From Lagopus muta (Eukaryota > Chordata > Aves > Galliformes > Phasianidae): a stretch of 64,000 bases of DNA. The position numbers and the translations under genes are program-made. Shown here in pieces: positions 25,601 through 36,020 of the stretch. The DNA is taken from NCBI RefSeq assembly GCF_023343835.1, contig NC_064435.1, positions 59,169,634-59,233,633 of the forward strand, in the 5' to 3' direction. Numbering within the stretch: the first letter of the stretch is position 1; every line of letters begins with the position of its first letter. The notes beneath the pieces were generated by a model that was not told the DNA's origin, ran no database searches, and worked only from the letters and a program-made list of their open reading frames with translations.

Positions 25601-28600
25601 AAATTGTTTGGCAATTTCATGCATCTTTAAAATGGTGTGCTTTCAGTCCATGGCATTGTAGAAGAACCTGCCCTCACATTTTATTTCATGACCCTTCTTG
25701 CTGCTGTATAAAGAACTACAGGAACGGTTTCAAGTGCAATTAGCAAGGAACTAAGTCTAACAGAAAGAAAAGTTGATTTAGAAAAATGGGCTTTCAAGAA
25801 CATAATGTGTAGTAGCATTGCTAAGTGTTACAAAAAACAAGTTGTATCAAATCTGCAATTCATGTCTTCTTGCCAGACCAGTAAAAAGTGATTTGATTGG
25901 CTTCTGACATATATGATTCTTGATTATATTCAACACTCTCAGCATCTTTTAGCTTTCAGATGTTCCTGAGCTGATTGTTCAGGAGTTTATCCTAATATCA
26001 TTGTGGATGTCAAAGTCTGGCTATTTGCTGCATCCTCCTTCCTCTCCAAATAGAAGAAGATAACTGAGTTTGTTCTCTTGCAGTCCTCTGGGATACTGTT
26101 CATGCTCTCTACACAGAGAAAAATGTTTCTGTTTTCCAAGGTTGCTTCTTAAATAATCTGGAGTGATTTTCATCAGACACTTCAGGTTTCAAATACATCT
26201 CAATATTTTCAACCTGTTTTCTTTATCATTTGCCTTCTTGTTAAAATTAATTGCATCAAGTGTCAGATTACAGCTGCTTTTTTGTGGAAAGACTGACGTA
26301 TGTAGCTCTGTGTCATCCTGTTTTCTTTCTTCACCCCGCGATGCACGTACTTATACTTCCCTTGTCTTTCTCTGATGGCAGTCACGGGAACTTTCTTGCT
26401 ACCATTTATTTAGCTCTTCTGCATTCCTTTAACCTTTTGGAGTTTCTTTCCTATAGGTTCTATTAACCAGTTTGCTGGATTTGTTGATACTTCTTTTTTG
26501 GGGTGCTCGCTGTCTTTGGCCTTATTCTGAGATTTAGGACAGACAACTCTGGCATTCATCTGTATTAGCCATTACTTTCAAGCTCCTTATGACCTCTTCT
26601 GTGTTACAATCAGAATAACATTTAAAACACCTTTTTTCTTGGTAACTTTCTACAGTTGTCCTCCGTACATTTGGTTATTTTCTTGCAAGGGCCTTTTGTC
26701 TAACAGTTACATGGATAGCAAGTGAGAGCTGCAGTGTAATTCCAGAGATCAGGACTGCTTTTTAATCTGAAATACCTTTGAATTACGATGGAGACCGAGC
26801 ATAACCACACCTTAAAAAGACAAGAAATTGATCTCAGAGATTGAGATGGAAGATAGAAAATCATTACTGGAATGACATACTCCTATATGTCAGCTCAGGA
26901 ATACAGAAATAGCTCATCCCATTTAAAGTGAAACATACAGTAAGGCAGACAACTAAATTTAATTATATAGGGTTTTTTTTTTTTTAATGGTTTGCCTGAC
27001 TGCTGTGAAAGCAGCTCTGTTGAATTGCTAGCACGGATGCAGTGTATTGCCTGTTCCTTTGTGCTTAGAGGCTGCAGTCCTGAAAGGAAATCTTGGCTGC
27101 TGATCTTAATCAAAGGAGCTTCAGTATGCCCATTCTCTGTGGCATGTTGCTTCCCATCTGGTAGAGAAGTAAGGAGTTTACAAATTCAAATTGCCCATTT
27201 GGAAGGTGTGTCAGTGAAATGATGTGATTCCTTCACCTGAGCTCAGATCCAATAGAACTGAAATTTAATTGCATTTTAAACAAATATTAACAAAAGGTGA
27301 GACTCTACTCCAAAAATTACTAAGATCTTTTAACCAGCATATTGAATATTGCAGAGCATTAGATTTTTATCTTGAATGTAATGAAGTACGAAGCTGGTCT
27401 GTGAGGTCTGCAGAGGTATTTTGTATTACTGCATTTCTGTGTAAATGCTGGAAGCAGTGGAGTCATTTCCATTCTCAGTTCTATTAAAATTGGTTAGCCT
27501 TGATAAAACATAAACTAGGAAGTATAAGTTTCCTACTTGTATTTTCAGCCCCAATGTGACTTACCCTTTTTTTTTTCCTAATCGTTGTTATTCTTTACCT
27601 TATGTTTTGGAATCGAGGGAAGAATTTTATTGAGAATTTTTAATGTCACTAATTTTTAGCTGTTAGAGAATAATAGCAATGTAAACTGACTGAAAATGTA
27701 AGTTCTCTTGATTTTGTGCCACTCAAATCTTCAGCATCGTTTCTGTGTTGTGAGGGACACGCTTTTCTGCAGTAGGTCAGCATGGGTTACAAAGGACAGA
27801 TTGGAGCAGGGAATGTAATTTGTAAGGAGGCAAATGTGCTTAAAGAGTTTTTTTTTCCACTTTTGAATTAAGAATATTGTAATTTCAAGCAAATGAGCAT
27901 GCACGTGGCTGATTCGAATACGATTAGTTGGCAGAAGAAACTGGGTTTTGAAATAGGGTCTTGAGGGATTGGAATGGGATCAAATGCTCAAAACCAATAT
28001 CAGGTGTCAGAATATTCAGGAAAATTGGTTTGTCCAAAAAATGCATACATTTTGATACAGGATAAACTGTACTAAGAAAAGGACTGTTTCAGAATGGAGT
28101 GTTTAACGTTAAGACCAGCAAGCTATGCTGCACTTAAAGCACCCCATGAAAGGAGCCAGCAGAGCCCCAGGATATCCCAGGCCCAGCACTGCCACCAGGC
28201 CAGGAGAAGGGGTGTCCTACTCTGCTCTGTGCTGTGCTGCCTCACTTCCAGCTGCCTGTGCAGCTCCCAGTGCTGCAATATGAAAGGGAACAGAACTGTT
28301 AGCATGTCCAAAGGAGCAGTATGGAGATGTGTGAAGAGCGGCTGAGGTCCCTGTGTTGGCTCAGCGCAGAGCAGAGGAGCTGAGGGGAGGCTGATGGCGG
28401 CTGCAGCTCCTCACAGGGAGCGGAGGGGCAGCGCTGAGCTCTGCTCTGTGTGACAGCGACAGGGATGGCATGGAGCTGCGTCAGGGGAGGGCAGCTGGGG
28501 GTCAGGGAAAGGGGCTGCAGCACAGGGCGGTGGGCATGGAACGGGCTGCACAGGGCTGTGGGCACGGCCCCAAGGGCTGCAGTTCATGGAGCGTCTGGAC

Positions 28601-31600
28601 ACTTTCAGACACAAGGTTTGATTTGGGGTGGTGCTGTGTGGAGCCAGAATCTGGACTTGATCCTTGTGGGTCCCAGCCGACATGAGATGTTCTGTGGTTC
28701 TAATAAATCTGATCTTACAGATCAAAAATATATTTTGGAAGAGTAGGTGATGATAATAAAGTGCCTTCCTCATCTGGAGTTTGAAAGGAAAAGGGATAGA
28801 AGTAATTAAAAAACAGGCCTGAAATACAACTTAGTCCACCATTGTTGCACTGCTTCTCTGCATGCTTAGGAATTATGGCTGACTGTCGGCTCCACTGATG
28901 TTAGAATTGTATTGATCTGAGAGTAGTAAGATTTGGTGCTTGCTGTCTTCTGAGATGCTGAGATAAAAATGTTGAAAAATGGACACGTTATAAAAATGTA
29001 TTGTTTTTATTTTATCTTAAATTAATTCCATGTATTAGCATGCTTTATTACTCAATTTTTATTGAGAAAGGTTATTTTTATTCATTTTTCATTGTTCGTA
29101 TCAGTTGCAGTAACAGTTATATAATATTGTTTCAGTACCTTGGCACATTCATTGCTTCCTTCGAAGACTTTAATGTAATATTTACACTACAGCATTGTTA
29201 GAAATAGCTCTCCAGTCTTCCCCATATTAAGCTTTCCACCCTCCTAAGGAATACACACCAGTGTGCTGCTAAAGTAGCCATCTTTCAGAAATCTTACTAA
29301 ATTAGCATGGTCTTTGCACTGTGTTGAGATACATAAGTTCTCCAGCCTGCTTTTCATACTCCCAAGCTGTTACTTAATCCTTACAACAGATTCCAACTTG
29401 CTGCTGCTGTTCTTAACTAGCACTGAATTAGCCATCCATAGTTAGGCACTTGTCCATTACAGCCATAATGGCTCAAGGTTTTGGGCTGGAGAAGGTATGC
29501 GTGTATGTGTTAAATGTGTCTGCTTTCCACCATGCCACCTGGCTGTCACTCCTTCCACATTTTTTCCTCAGTAATTTGTCTTACTGTCTTTCATACTCAG
29601 CACAGATGGTTTAGAAAGGAAGATCCTCAAGAACATCTCCTTTACCCTGCTGAGCTTTAAATATTTGCCATCATCAGAGTACCATTACCAGTGGGACAGA
29701 GCACTACGTGTTTGGCAGCACGGTACTTGGTTTTCATTGCTTTTACTTCAGAATTTTTCTCTAGCTACTCCAAGGCTGTAACAGCTGAAAGCCAGATGTG
29801 GTAGAACAATAATAAAATAAATGACCAGCTTTGGAAGTGCAGTGTGTAGATATCACGTGTAAATGAAGGCTTTGTCCCCAGCTCGATTTTCTGCTGCAAA
29901 TTTTTAAAGCTCAGCTAATAGGAAATTGATGGACTGGCCCTAACTTCAGGAGTGTAAGTTTCTCATCGTGCTCAGAACTGACAGTGAAAGTGCACTGTTA
30001 CAAATGAGCCTGTTTCTTTGGCAATAACTTCCTTTTAGGAAGTTGTGTAGTGCTGTGAGTAGGACTTTTGCCTGTGTGGTAGTTACTGGGGCTGTTCCTC
30101 GCCTTGAATTATTTTAAATATCAATTTATCCATGAGAAACATCAAGAGTGAGAAATTTTGCATGTCACCTGCAATCTGATCCATTGTGTTTATTTATAAA
30201 CATCATGTTTTTTTCATTCAGAAACTTCATACAACGCAGAAACAAATGATGGGTCTCAAAGTTTAATCCAGATGTGTTCTCCCCTTCCTGAGATACCTCA
30301 GAATGAAAATGCAGCTGAGTCCTGGGAGACGTTAGAAGAGGTATGCTGGGACTCCCTTACTATCCTGTTGGTATTCTTGCTTTTAACAAGTTACAGAATA
30401 ACCTTTTTTTTTTTGCAGGACTTGATTCAGCTCAGCCAGTTGGTGACTGACTTTTCTGTGTTAGTCAGTGTAAGTATGAATTCTGCATTCCATATTAGAA
30501 GCTTTCAAAAATGAGGGTGAGTGGGGATAACACCCGGCTGGGGAAAAAAGGAGAGCAGTTCTCCTGTCTGTAATCTGAGTGCAGACTGAGCTAGTTGCCA
30601 CTTAATAACAGCAACACAGCAACAACATAGTAACAACAACAAGAATAGCAGAATCACATTAACAGAATGTATTCAGTCAGGTGTTAAATAAATTAAGGTT
30701 ATGAAATGAATAGATATGTTGGGAACTTCAGGAAGATGTTCCCCATTGAATGGAGGCAGTGTATTTCCCCACAGTTAGCCAAGATGCCCAGGTAGAAGTC
30801 CTGACTGTGCTACATGGCACCTATAGTAAATACTCCTCTGGTTTCAGATGACTGGTACATTTAATACTTTCCAAAGTCATGGGTGATGGATATCATTATT
30901 ACATTTATGTTGAATTATCTAGCACTAAATTAGAAAGCTTTCTTCTGGTTTTCATGTAGTAACAGAAGAGGACTGTTGTTTGTTCCTCTTCTGTTCCTAT
31001 TGGTTCAGGTCCTGGCAAGGTAGATTTCTGAGGAGGCAGTATTTTTTCATATCAACAACTAGTGCTGCTAGTTGCTCCTAAGCAATTCCTGATGTTGCAG
31101 CCAATGCCCTTTGCCACCTGAGGAGCCTTAGAAGCAGCTCTGCAGTGCTGACATCAGACTTGTAGCCAGGTCCCATTCATTCTTATAGTTTCCAAGGGTA
31201 ACAGTGGCTATAGACTTCACTGCACAGGTTGGGCATCTTTCAGGTACTTTAATCTCTTAACCAGGGGTACTAGGAAGAGTCTGAAGCTTCCCTCATCTCC
31301 ATCATGCTCTTTCTTTACTTATAAATGTGGCATCTTTTATCAGCCACGCTTAGTTCCCAGTGTTTAATTCTTCCTTTGCCACTGGGAGTTTCAACCCACC
31401 ATTCTCAACTGCCACAAGGATTGTTTAATCTGATCCCCTTGCTGTTGAGCTGCTTGGGATAGATGAAAGAGCTTTTGTTCTTTCTCTAGACTCTGTGCTG
31501 CTTCACTGAGATTTGTTGAACTGGAAAGGGACTTTAGAAAGGAGGGGTTCCTGTTCCCAGGACTGGATTTTACACATAACCATCATTAGACATTAGACAA

Positions 31601-33573
31601 GAGTCAGAAGCGTTCAGTGGCCTTCGGTAGATTGTAGATGAAGGTACCACAGCTGGACTCAGCATTTTCTGAGTCTGAAAGAGGACAAAGTTGTGATGCC
31701 TTGTACTTAAGGAGGCCGTCAGCCATCTGAGGCATGAAATAGCCTAAGAACCATAGAGATCAATAAGAACAAAACCCTCTCTCTGTCCTCTCTGTCTGCT
31801 GCTCCAGTGTTCTCAGAGAGACTGCAGGGGAATCTTACTGCATTCTGACGAAGGATGGAATGCTTCTTTTAAATCTTTTAAATCAGAGAACAATGAAAGG
31901 TAAAGCAGTAGCAAGTATATTTCAGTTGTCACTGTTGTATTTGTGAAGTGAAAATCACAGCCAGAATCACAGAGTGGCCCAGGTTGGAAGAGACCTCAAG
32001 GATCATGAATCTCCAAGCCCCTCGCCACAGGCAGGGCCACCAACCTCCACATTTAATACCAGACCAGGCTAGTCAGTGTTTCATAATATCCTAATTAAGT
32101 ATTTCTATTTAGATTTCTTGGCACAACTTTGTATGTTGCAGTTGGTACTGATAAATGCTTTTTATAGACCTTTTTTTGAACATGAAGCTCAGCAGGAAAC
32201 AGAAATGCTAGTTTGGATTGTTTTCCCCTTTGAAGTGCAAGCTCATCTATTCACAGAGAAGATTTAGAAATCATATGTTATGGGTTGTTTTCTCTAACAG
32301 TAGCAACACATTGTGTAATATTCCCACCATATTATTAGTTGACAGTTAAGCTTTTTTTTAAGTAAGTTTGTAATTTCAGCGCAGTTTATCAGATCCCATT
32401 AATGAACCACCATTAAGGCTGCATGGCTGCAGTGTGTGGCAGATGAAAGCAGCTGTGGGGCCCTGATTACAGGCATTAAAATGGTGTGTATTGGCTCACC
32501 GCTGCTTCCCAGCAGGTTCCCTCACTCATAATTCCTTTGCATCTAGTCTCAGCAGGAGAAGATTGACAGGATTGAAGACCACGTCAACAGTGCTGCTGCG
32601 AATACAGAGGAGGGAACCAAAAACCTGGCCAAGGTAGGGATCTGCTCCTGCTGCTGGATCAATGGTACTCTGCTTCCCAGCAACCTCTGTATTAACCCCA
32701 TTGATCCGCCGTCTTTAATGCTGAGGGAGCCAGCAATTAAGGAAATAAGGAAGAAATGACCCACAGGTAGCAGGGGGAAAAAAAATCAATCTCTCTTGTA
32801 ATTTTCTATCGCACCCAGGCTACTAGAAAATACTTTTTTTGTTTCTTCACATCACATTATGTGATACTTTAATGCTACTTCGGTGTACCCGCAAAGATGT
32901 GAGCATTCAGCCATTGGCTCACAGGAATCAGATGAGCGTGAAACAACAGAGCAACGGGGGCATGCAGCTCCAATGGACGTGATGTCAGCGAGAGCTGCTA
33001 ATAAGCCACACGCCTGGATTCAGGCACGCTATTGAAGTCTGAGCATTTTCTGTTCCTCACTTGATTCAGTGATGGAGACAAGGTCATAAATAGTGTGTAT
33101 AGTCAGCCAGTAGCGTGTAGAAGATCTGTCTCCGAGCTGCATACGTGAGAGAGCTCAGTTTTCAATTGTTTGGGATTCATACACGTGGGTAGCAGAGCAT
33201 CTTTTTTCCTAATGCTGATTTCTCAAGTGTATTTATTGCTGAGCGTTCAAATCATTGCCAGGAGCAATGAGAAGAGAAACACACCTCACAACAGGAACGG
33301 GTTCTAACCCTTTTTCTTTTTTTCTCTTTCTAGGCTGCAAAATACAAGCTGGCAGCTCTGCCTGTGGCAGGTGCAGTCATTGGAGGAGTGGTGGGGGGTC
33401 CTATTGGTCTCCTTGCAGGCTTCAAAGTGGCAGGAATTGCAGCTGCACTTGGTGGTGGGATTTTGGGTTTCACAGGTGGAAAACTGATACAAAGAAGAAA
33501 ACAGAAACAGATCGAGCTGGTCTCTTGCAGCTGTCCAGAGCTTTCTTGCCAAAGTGCCAAAAAATCCAGCTGA
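10457..33573 (+). CDS. STX17: Syntaxin 17, complete gene model from the ATG exon to the stop (spliced, 7 coding exons)
   Basis: STX17 is the Qa-SNARE recruited to completed autophagosomes, where it pairs with SNAP29 and VAMP8 (or YKT6) to drive fusion with lysosomes; it also acts at ER-mitochondria contacts. Joining 10,527-10,649, 16,439-16,504, 24,841-25,060, 30,222-30,340, 30,419-30,469, 32,547-32,633 and 33,334-33,573 keeps one frame and gives 301 residues, against 302 in human. In order: an N-terminal helical region, a WETL LC3-interacting motif at 171-174, a SNARE motif at about 161-223 with its central glutamine at 195, and a C-terminal double-membrane hairpin (about 229-274) rich in glycine and GxxxG spacing. 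A basic stretch (RRKQK, 276-280) follows the hairpin. The ATG has A at -3 and no upstream ATG in its exon. The residue matching human Ser202, a TBK1 target, is Arg201. Identity is secure from near-continuous agreement with the mammalian protein. Confidence 0.97.
11157..11468 (+). mobile_element. CR1 LINE fragment, 3' end
   Basis: The order of CR1 blocks is intact: GAATGAGGCCAGGCTCTTCT, GACAAGGAGTAATGGCCTTA, GGCTGCCCAGAGAGGTTGTG and a diverged tail CCTTCCAACCCCTGCAATTC. The copy is 5'-truncated and non-coding. Confidence 0.9.
12128..12172 (+). repeat. A-rich low-complexity tract
   Basis: CAAA and CAA units grade into a poly-A run. It could be the decayed tail of an old retroposed copy, but no recognisable body precedes it. 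Confidence 0.7.
16439..16504 (+). CDS. STX17: STX17 exon 3 (residues 42-63)
   Basis: The 66-base exon encodes YQRCRLWDRLHEEHINAGR and then TVQ. It sits between a strong acceptor (TTTCTTTCTTTTAG) and a GTAAGG donor and is phase 0 at both ends. It is part of the N-terminal helical region. Confidence 0.96.
21432..21862 (+). mobile_element. CR1 LINE fragment
   Basis: CR1 blocks run in order: GGCTGGAGCACCTCTCCTAG, GACAGGCTGAAGGTGCTGGG, the AGACTGGATGGGGCTTTGAG block and a tail CCTTCCAATCCAAGCCATTC. The reading frames are broken by substitutions and indels. Confidence 0.9.
23497..23995 (+). mobile_element. CR1 LINE fragment with short reverse-transcriptase-end reading frame
   Basis: The 5' part still reads as the C-terminal end of CR1 ORF2 (VQRRAMKMMRGLEHLPYEDR and LRELGLFCLEERR), followed by the 3' UTR and a tail ending AACCCAAACCATTCTAT. 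It is truncated at its 5' end and lacks the polymerase core, so it cannot move by itself. Confidence 0.93.
24811..24840 (+). other. STX17: Possible 30-nt in-frame extension of STX17 exon 4
   Basis: An acceptor-like CTTCCTAACCACAG ends at 24,810. The 30 bases between it and the AG at 24,840 are open and in frame, and would add ten residues (KVLNILKLLQ). Conservation with mammalian STX17 requires the downstream acceptor for the standard protein, yet that one lacks a pyrimidine tract. A CTAAC at 24,801-24,805 fits a branch point for the downstream AG, 36 bases from its branch A. Confidence 0.35.
24841..25060 (+). CDS. STX17: STX17 exon 4 (residues 64-136 and first base of codon 137)
   Basis: This 220-base exon starts QLRANMREMEKLCLRVR and ends in the LTRSATVGG segment conserved in mammals. 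It is followed by a GTAGTA donor and ends in phase 1. It is slightly shorter than the human exon around the acidic linker before LTRS. Confidence 0.95.
25061..30221 (+). other. STX17: STX17 intron 4
   Basis: A 5.2-kb intron containing one CR1 3' fragment (28,327-28,705) and poly-T runs near 26,973, 27,570 and 27,850. The rest shows no gene or repeat that I recognise. Confidence 0.8.
28327..28705 (+). mobile_element. CR1 LINE fragment, 3' end, near twin of the 4,017 copy
   Basis: This copy retains the tail missing from the copy beside the promoter: GTGGTGCTGTGTGGAGCCAG and TGATCCTTGTGGGTCCCAGC, ending near TTCTGTGGTTCT. The match to 4,047-4,330 is close throughout, with a few small indels. 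Confidence 0.9.
30222..30340 (+). CDS. STX17: STX17 exon 5 (residues 137-176)
   Basis: The 119-base exon follows TTTTTTCATTCAG and ends before GTATGC. It encodes a variable linker and then LPEIPQNENAAESWETLEE. The WETL motif here matches the reported LC3-interacting region of human STX17 (human W172-L175). The SNARE motif begins in this exon. Confidence 0.95.
30419..30469 (+). CDS. STX17: STX17 exon 6 (residues 177-193)
   Basis: A 51-base exon encoding DLIQLSQLVTDFSVLVS, part of the SNARE helix. It lies only 78 bases after exon 5 and is preceded by a long poly-T tract ending GCAG and followed by a GTAAGT donor. Confidence 0.95.
30470..32546 (+). other. STX17: STX17 intron 6
   Basis: This intron corresponds by exon order to the intron whose 4.6-kb duplication causes greying in horses. 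It is 2.1 kb here and includes a short minus-oriented CR1 piece (31,965-32,072). I saw no CACGTG, CATGTG or CACATG (MITF-type) hexamer in it. The last 150 bases before exon 7 are complex and could be constrained. Confidence 0.75.
31965..32072 (-). mobile_element. CR1 LINE 3' tail fragment, minus orientation
   Basis: AATCACAGAGTGGCCCAGGT, then TTGGAAGAGACCTCAAGGAT and CAGGGCCACCAACCTCCACA, is the reverse complement of a CR1 3' end. It is the only minus-oriented CR1 piece in the STX17 half. Confidence 0.85.
32547..32633 (+). CDS. STX17: STX17 exon 7 (residues 194-222)
   Basis: The 87-base exon encodes SQQEKIDRIEDHVNSAAANT and then EEGTKNLAK, the central and C-terminal part of the SNARE helix including the zero-layer glutamine of Qa-SNAREs. 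The arginine in KIDR occupies the human Ser202 position. The acceptor is CATCTAG; further AGs at 32,552 and 32,555 fall in frame and would remove two or three residues, including zero-layer glutamines, if used. Confidence 0.95.
32634..33333 (+). other. STX17: STX17 intron 7, dense non-repetitive sequence
   Basis: This 700-base intron has no mobile element and reads as high-complexity sequence. It contains a perfect 10-bp inverted repeat (32,656-32,665 with 32,698-32,707), a CCAAT-type CCATTGG near 32,913, a TGATGTCA near 32,981 and a palindromic CACGTG E-box at 33,182-33,187. A regulatory role is inference. Confidence 0.55.
33334..33573 (+). CDS. STX17: STX17 exon 8 (residues 223-301 and stop)
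   Basis: The exon follows TTTCTCTTTCTAG and encodes the end of the SNARE motif (AAKYKLAAL) and the two-segment membrane hairpin. The segments are VAGAVIGGVVGGPIGLLAG and VAGIAAALGGGILGFTGG, joined by FK253. The glycine-zipper composition matches the known autophagosome-targeting hairpin. A basic RRKQKQ and a cysteine-containing tail ending KKSS follow, with TGA at 33,571-33,573. Confidence 0.97.
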   Translation, partial: AAKYKLAALPVAGAVIGGVVGGPIGLLAGFKVAGIAAALGGGILGFTGGKLIQRRKQKQIELVSCSCPELSCQSAKKSS

Positions 33574-36020
33574 AGTATAGACTCATTACAAGGAACAGAA
33601 GTACAGTAGCTGTGCTAATGACAGACTTGCAGCCTCCTGCTTTAGATTTGAGGCTGAGGTGTGAATTCTGCAGCAGTACAGTTACGTGGGAAGGGTGAAA
33701 CAGTAATGTCAGAATTTTGGAGCTTTCTGTTTTCAGATGTGATAAGTGACTTTCAATCTTTTAACTCTTAAGAACTATAGGGTAACTTTTAATGATAAAA
33801 TTCTTAAAGGAGATATGTGAACAGCTGACGGGTGACAGGTGCTTCGAGCCAAATTTGCACAAAATACCTTTCAGATAAGGAGATTTAGAAAACTAGTGCT
33901 TTCTCATGAACACCCTCCCCAGAAGCCAGAGCTTGTATTATATTATTAAAGTAATTGTTGTATATTATTCTAAACTCCTGTCCTCCTGAGGCAGGAAGAT
34001 AAGCTCCCATCTATCCTTTATGTTCAGGGCACTTTAAAATCTCCTCTCCGTTATCTGGATTCCCAAACTCCTCCTGTGTATACCACCAGGACACAGGGAA
34101 GCACTGTTTTCCATAGAGTAAGGTTAAAACACTGGGTGAGTAATGTGGAAAAACATATGTATATCCAGCATCTGTCTGCATCAGCCAGCTCAGATCAGCA
34201 TCTTTTATTTATTTTATTTTGTGTACTCCTCAGTTATTCAAACCATAGTTAAGACTTAAATAGCCTAAGAAGCAGCACTGGGGGAAAGAGTCATTTTCCA
34301 TGGCTCTTCAGCTCCTTGTCTCAAGAACGTTGCTCAGAATGAAGTGCCAAACTCCAGCACTCTGAGCCAGGAGCCTCAGCTGCCTTTAGGAGTGCTCAGG
34401 GCCAGCTGCTGCCCTCGCTTCTCCTGTCCTGGCACCAGCAGTGCCATAGAGGGAGAGCTTTGCTGGAGGTGTGCTTCTTCCATGGCCTTTATTCAGGGGT
34501 GGGTATCTTTTATACCAAGGGTGGATGGAGAAGCAGCAAGTCCTGGTGAGAAATGTGTTCAGTGGGGCAGCACTGAGACTTGTGCTCTGTTCCCCCTGTA
34601 AGGCTGCCTCTGGGCCTTTTCAGTGGAGATTTTGGGGCGTGTTGTTAGAACTTCCTCTAGCTTTTTACAGAAATATTCTGCCTTCCTGATTTCAGTGCTT
34701 CAGAAGCCATTTGCTTCTGTAACCTCTGCTGTTGCACACCAGAGTGCTAATGCTTTTATTTTTGCATTGTCTTACTGTTATGCATGTAGTCCTACCTCCA
34801 TCTTTTGAGAATGGTTCCCACACTATTGCTGCTGCTGGTTGGGGGAACAGAAGTTGGAGCTGGGGGGCTGCTGCTTTAAGTTTCACACTGTTCAGCTCCT
34901 CCTGAGCTCTGTGGGATTAGTCCAGTCCGGTTCTAATAGTCACACACCTTTGCTCTCAGGCTCCCTGGCAGGGAATGCTGGATACAGAAGCAACCTGCAT
35001 ACAGAGAGCTCCCTTTTGTTAACCATGAAAAGAACCATCTGCTAATGACAGATGATAGGTTTTTGTGCCTAGAGACACAGTAAGCAACTGTTAATTACAG
35101 CACAAGCATCTTTTTCTGAACAGTTCTTCCATACTACTTTTACAGTGCGATTGGAATTGCTATCAGCCAGAGCAACGCATCTGTTTTAAGTAGGGCTGAG
35201 GCTTAGGGAAGCAACGTGTACGAGAACAGTTCTCACAAGTAATCATGAACATTGTCAACACTGTGTGTGCTGAAGCCACAGTGCCTACGTCTGTAAAATC
35301 AGCAGGAGTGGGAAATGCGAGCCGGGTAATTCAGCACGTTTCCTCCTGTCATGCAAAAAACTTCTTCTTTAAATGCACCTACTTTGGATGTAAATATATC
35401 CAATGAGTTTGTAACAGCTTCATGTGAAGGCTGTTAATTCCAGTGACTGGTGATTTCTACATTTAAAGAAAGCAACCAAGGAAGAAGTGCTTAAATGGAA
35501 ACTGGCCGGATCTGCTTTCCTACTATCTGATTCTGAGCCCCATGCATTAAATGGCAGCAGACACCGCAGGACCTCCTCGCTCCCCCTAAGGCTGGGACAA
35601 TCCACACCACCAAATGGAACTTCTGCCACTGCTCAGCCAGGGTCAGCTTCCCCCATGCTCTCTTCATAAAGCATCTCACACAAGGACTGTTCTTCCTTGA
35701 GGCTTTAAGGAAGCAATTTCAAACCACTGTGCACACACTAAATGTGGGGGGCTATTACTTAAGCTATGATTTTATTTTATTTTTTAAATGGATGAGTTAC
35801 GTACATGAGCAAAAAAATACAGGCACCTGAGTAAGTACACTGCATTCAGATTGGTAAGCAGATTGGTTAGAAGATATGTAAGCTATACATAATGCTTCCT
35901 GACCAAACCAAAGTTTTTGCTCATCTGCATAGAACTGATTTAGAATGTCAGATTTTATTCCCTTTTTGACATCAAAAAGTTCAGTCCTTCAATAAATCTG
36001 TTATTAAAATTATTATTAAC
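33574..36020 (+). other. STX17: Putative STX17 3' UTR
   Basis: After the stop there is no further coding potential. Possible poly(A) signals are ATTAAA at 33,945-33,950 and AATAAA at 35,991-35,996. The latter would give a 3' UTR of about 2.4 kb; STX17 has a long 3' UTR in mammals. A Pumilio-type TGTAAATA lies at 35,389-35,396 within a stretch of mixed, non-repetitive sequence. The actual 3' end is not proven by sequence. Confidence 0.5.
35991..35996 (+). terminator. STX17: Candidate STX17 polyadenylation signal AATAAA
   Basis: This is the first canonical plus-strand AATAAA I found downstream of the STX17 stop codon. Cleavage would be expected 10-30 bases further on. Confidence 0.5.

Noticed and set aside
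28094-28773. Open frames near 28.1-28.8 kb
   Set aside because: From about 28.33 kb they translate the CR1 3' untranslated region, and near-identical peptides arise from the CR1 copy at 4.0-4.3 kb. The first part is intron sequence with no recognisable family.
33255-33698. 147-residue plus-strand open frame overlapping STX17 exon 8
   Set aside because: It runs in a different frame from the conserved STX17 hairpin exon and crosses its splice acceptor, so it is a shadow.
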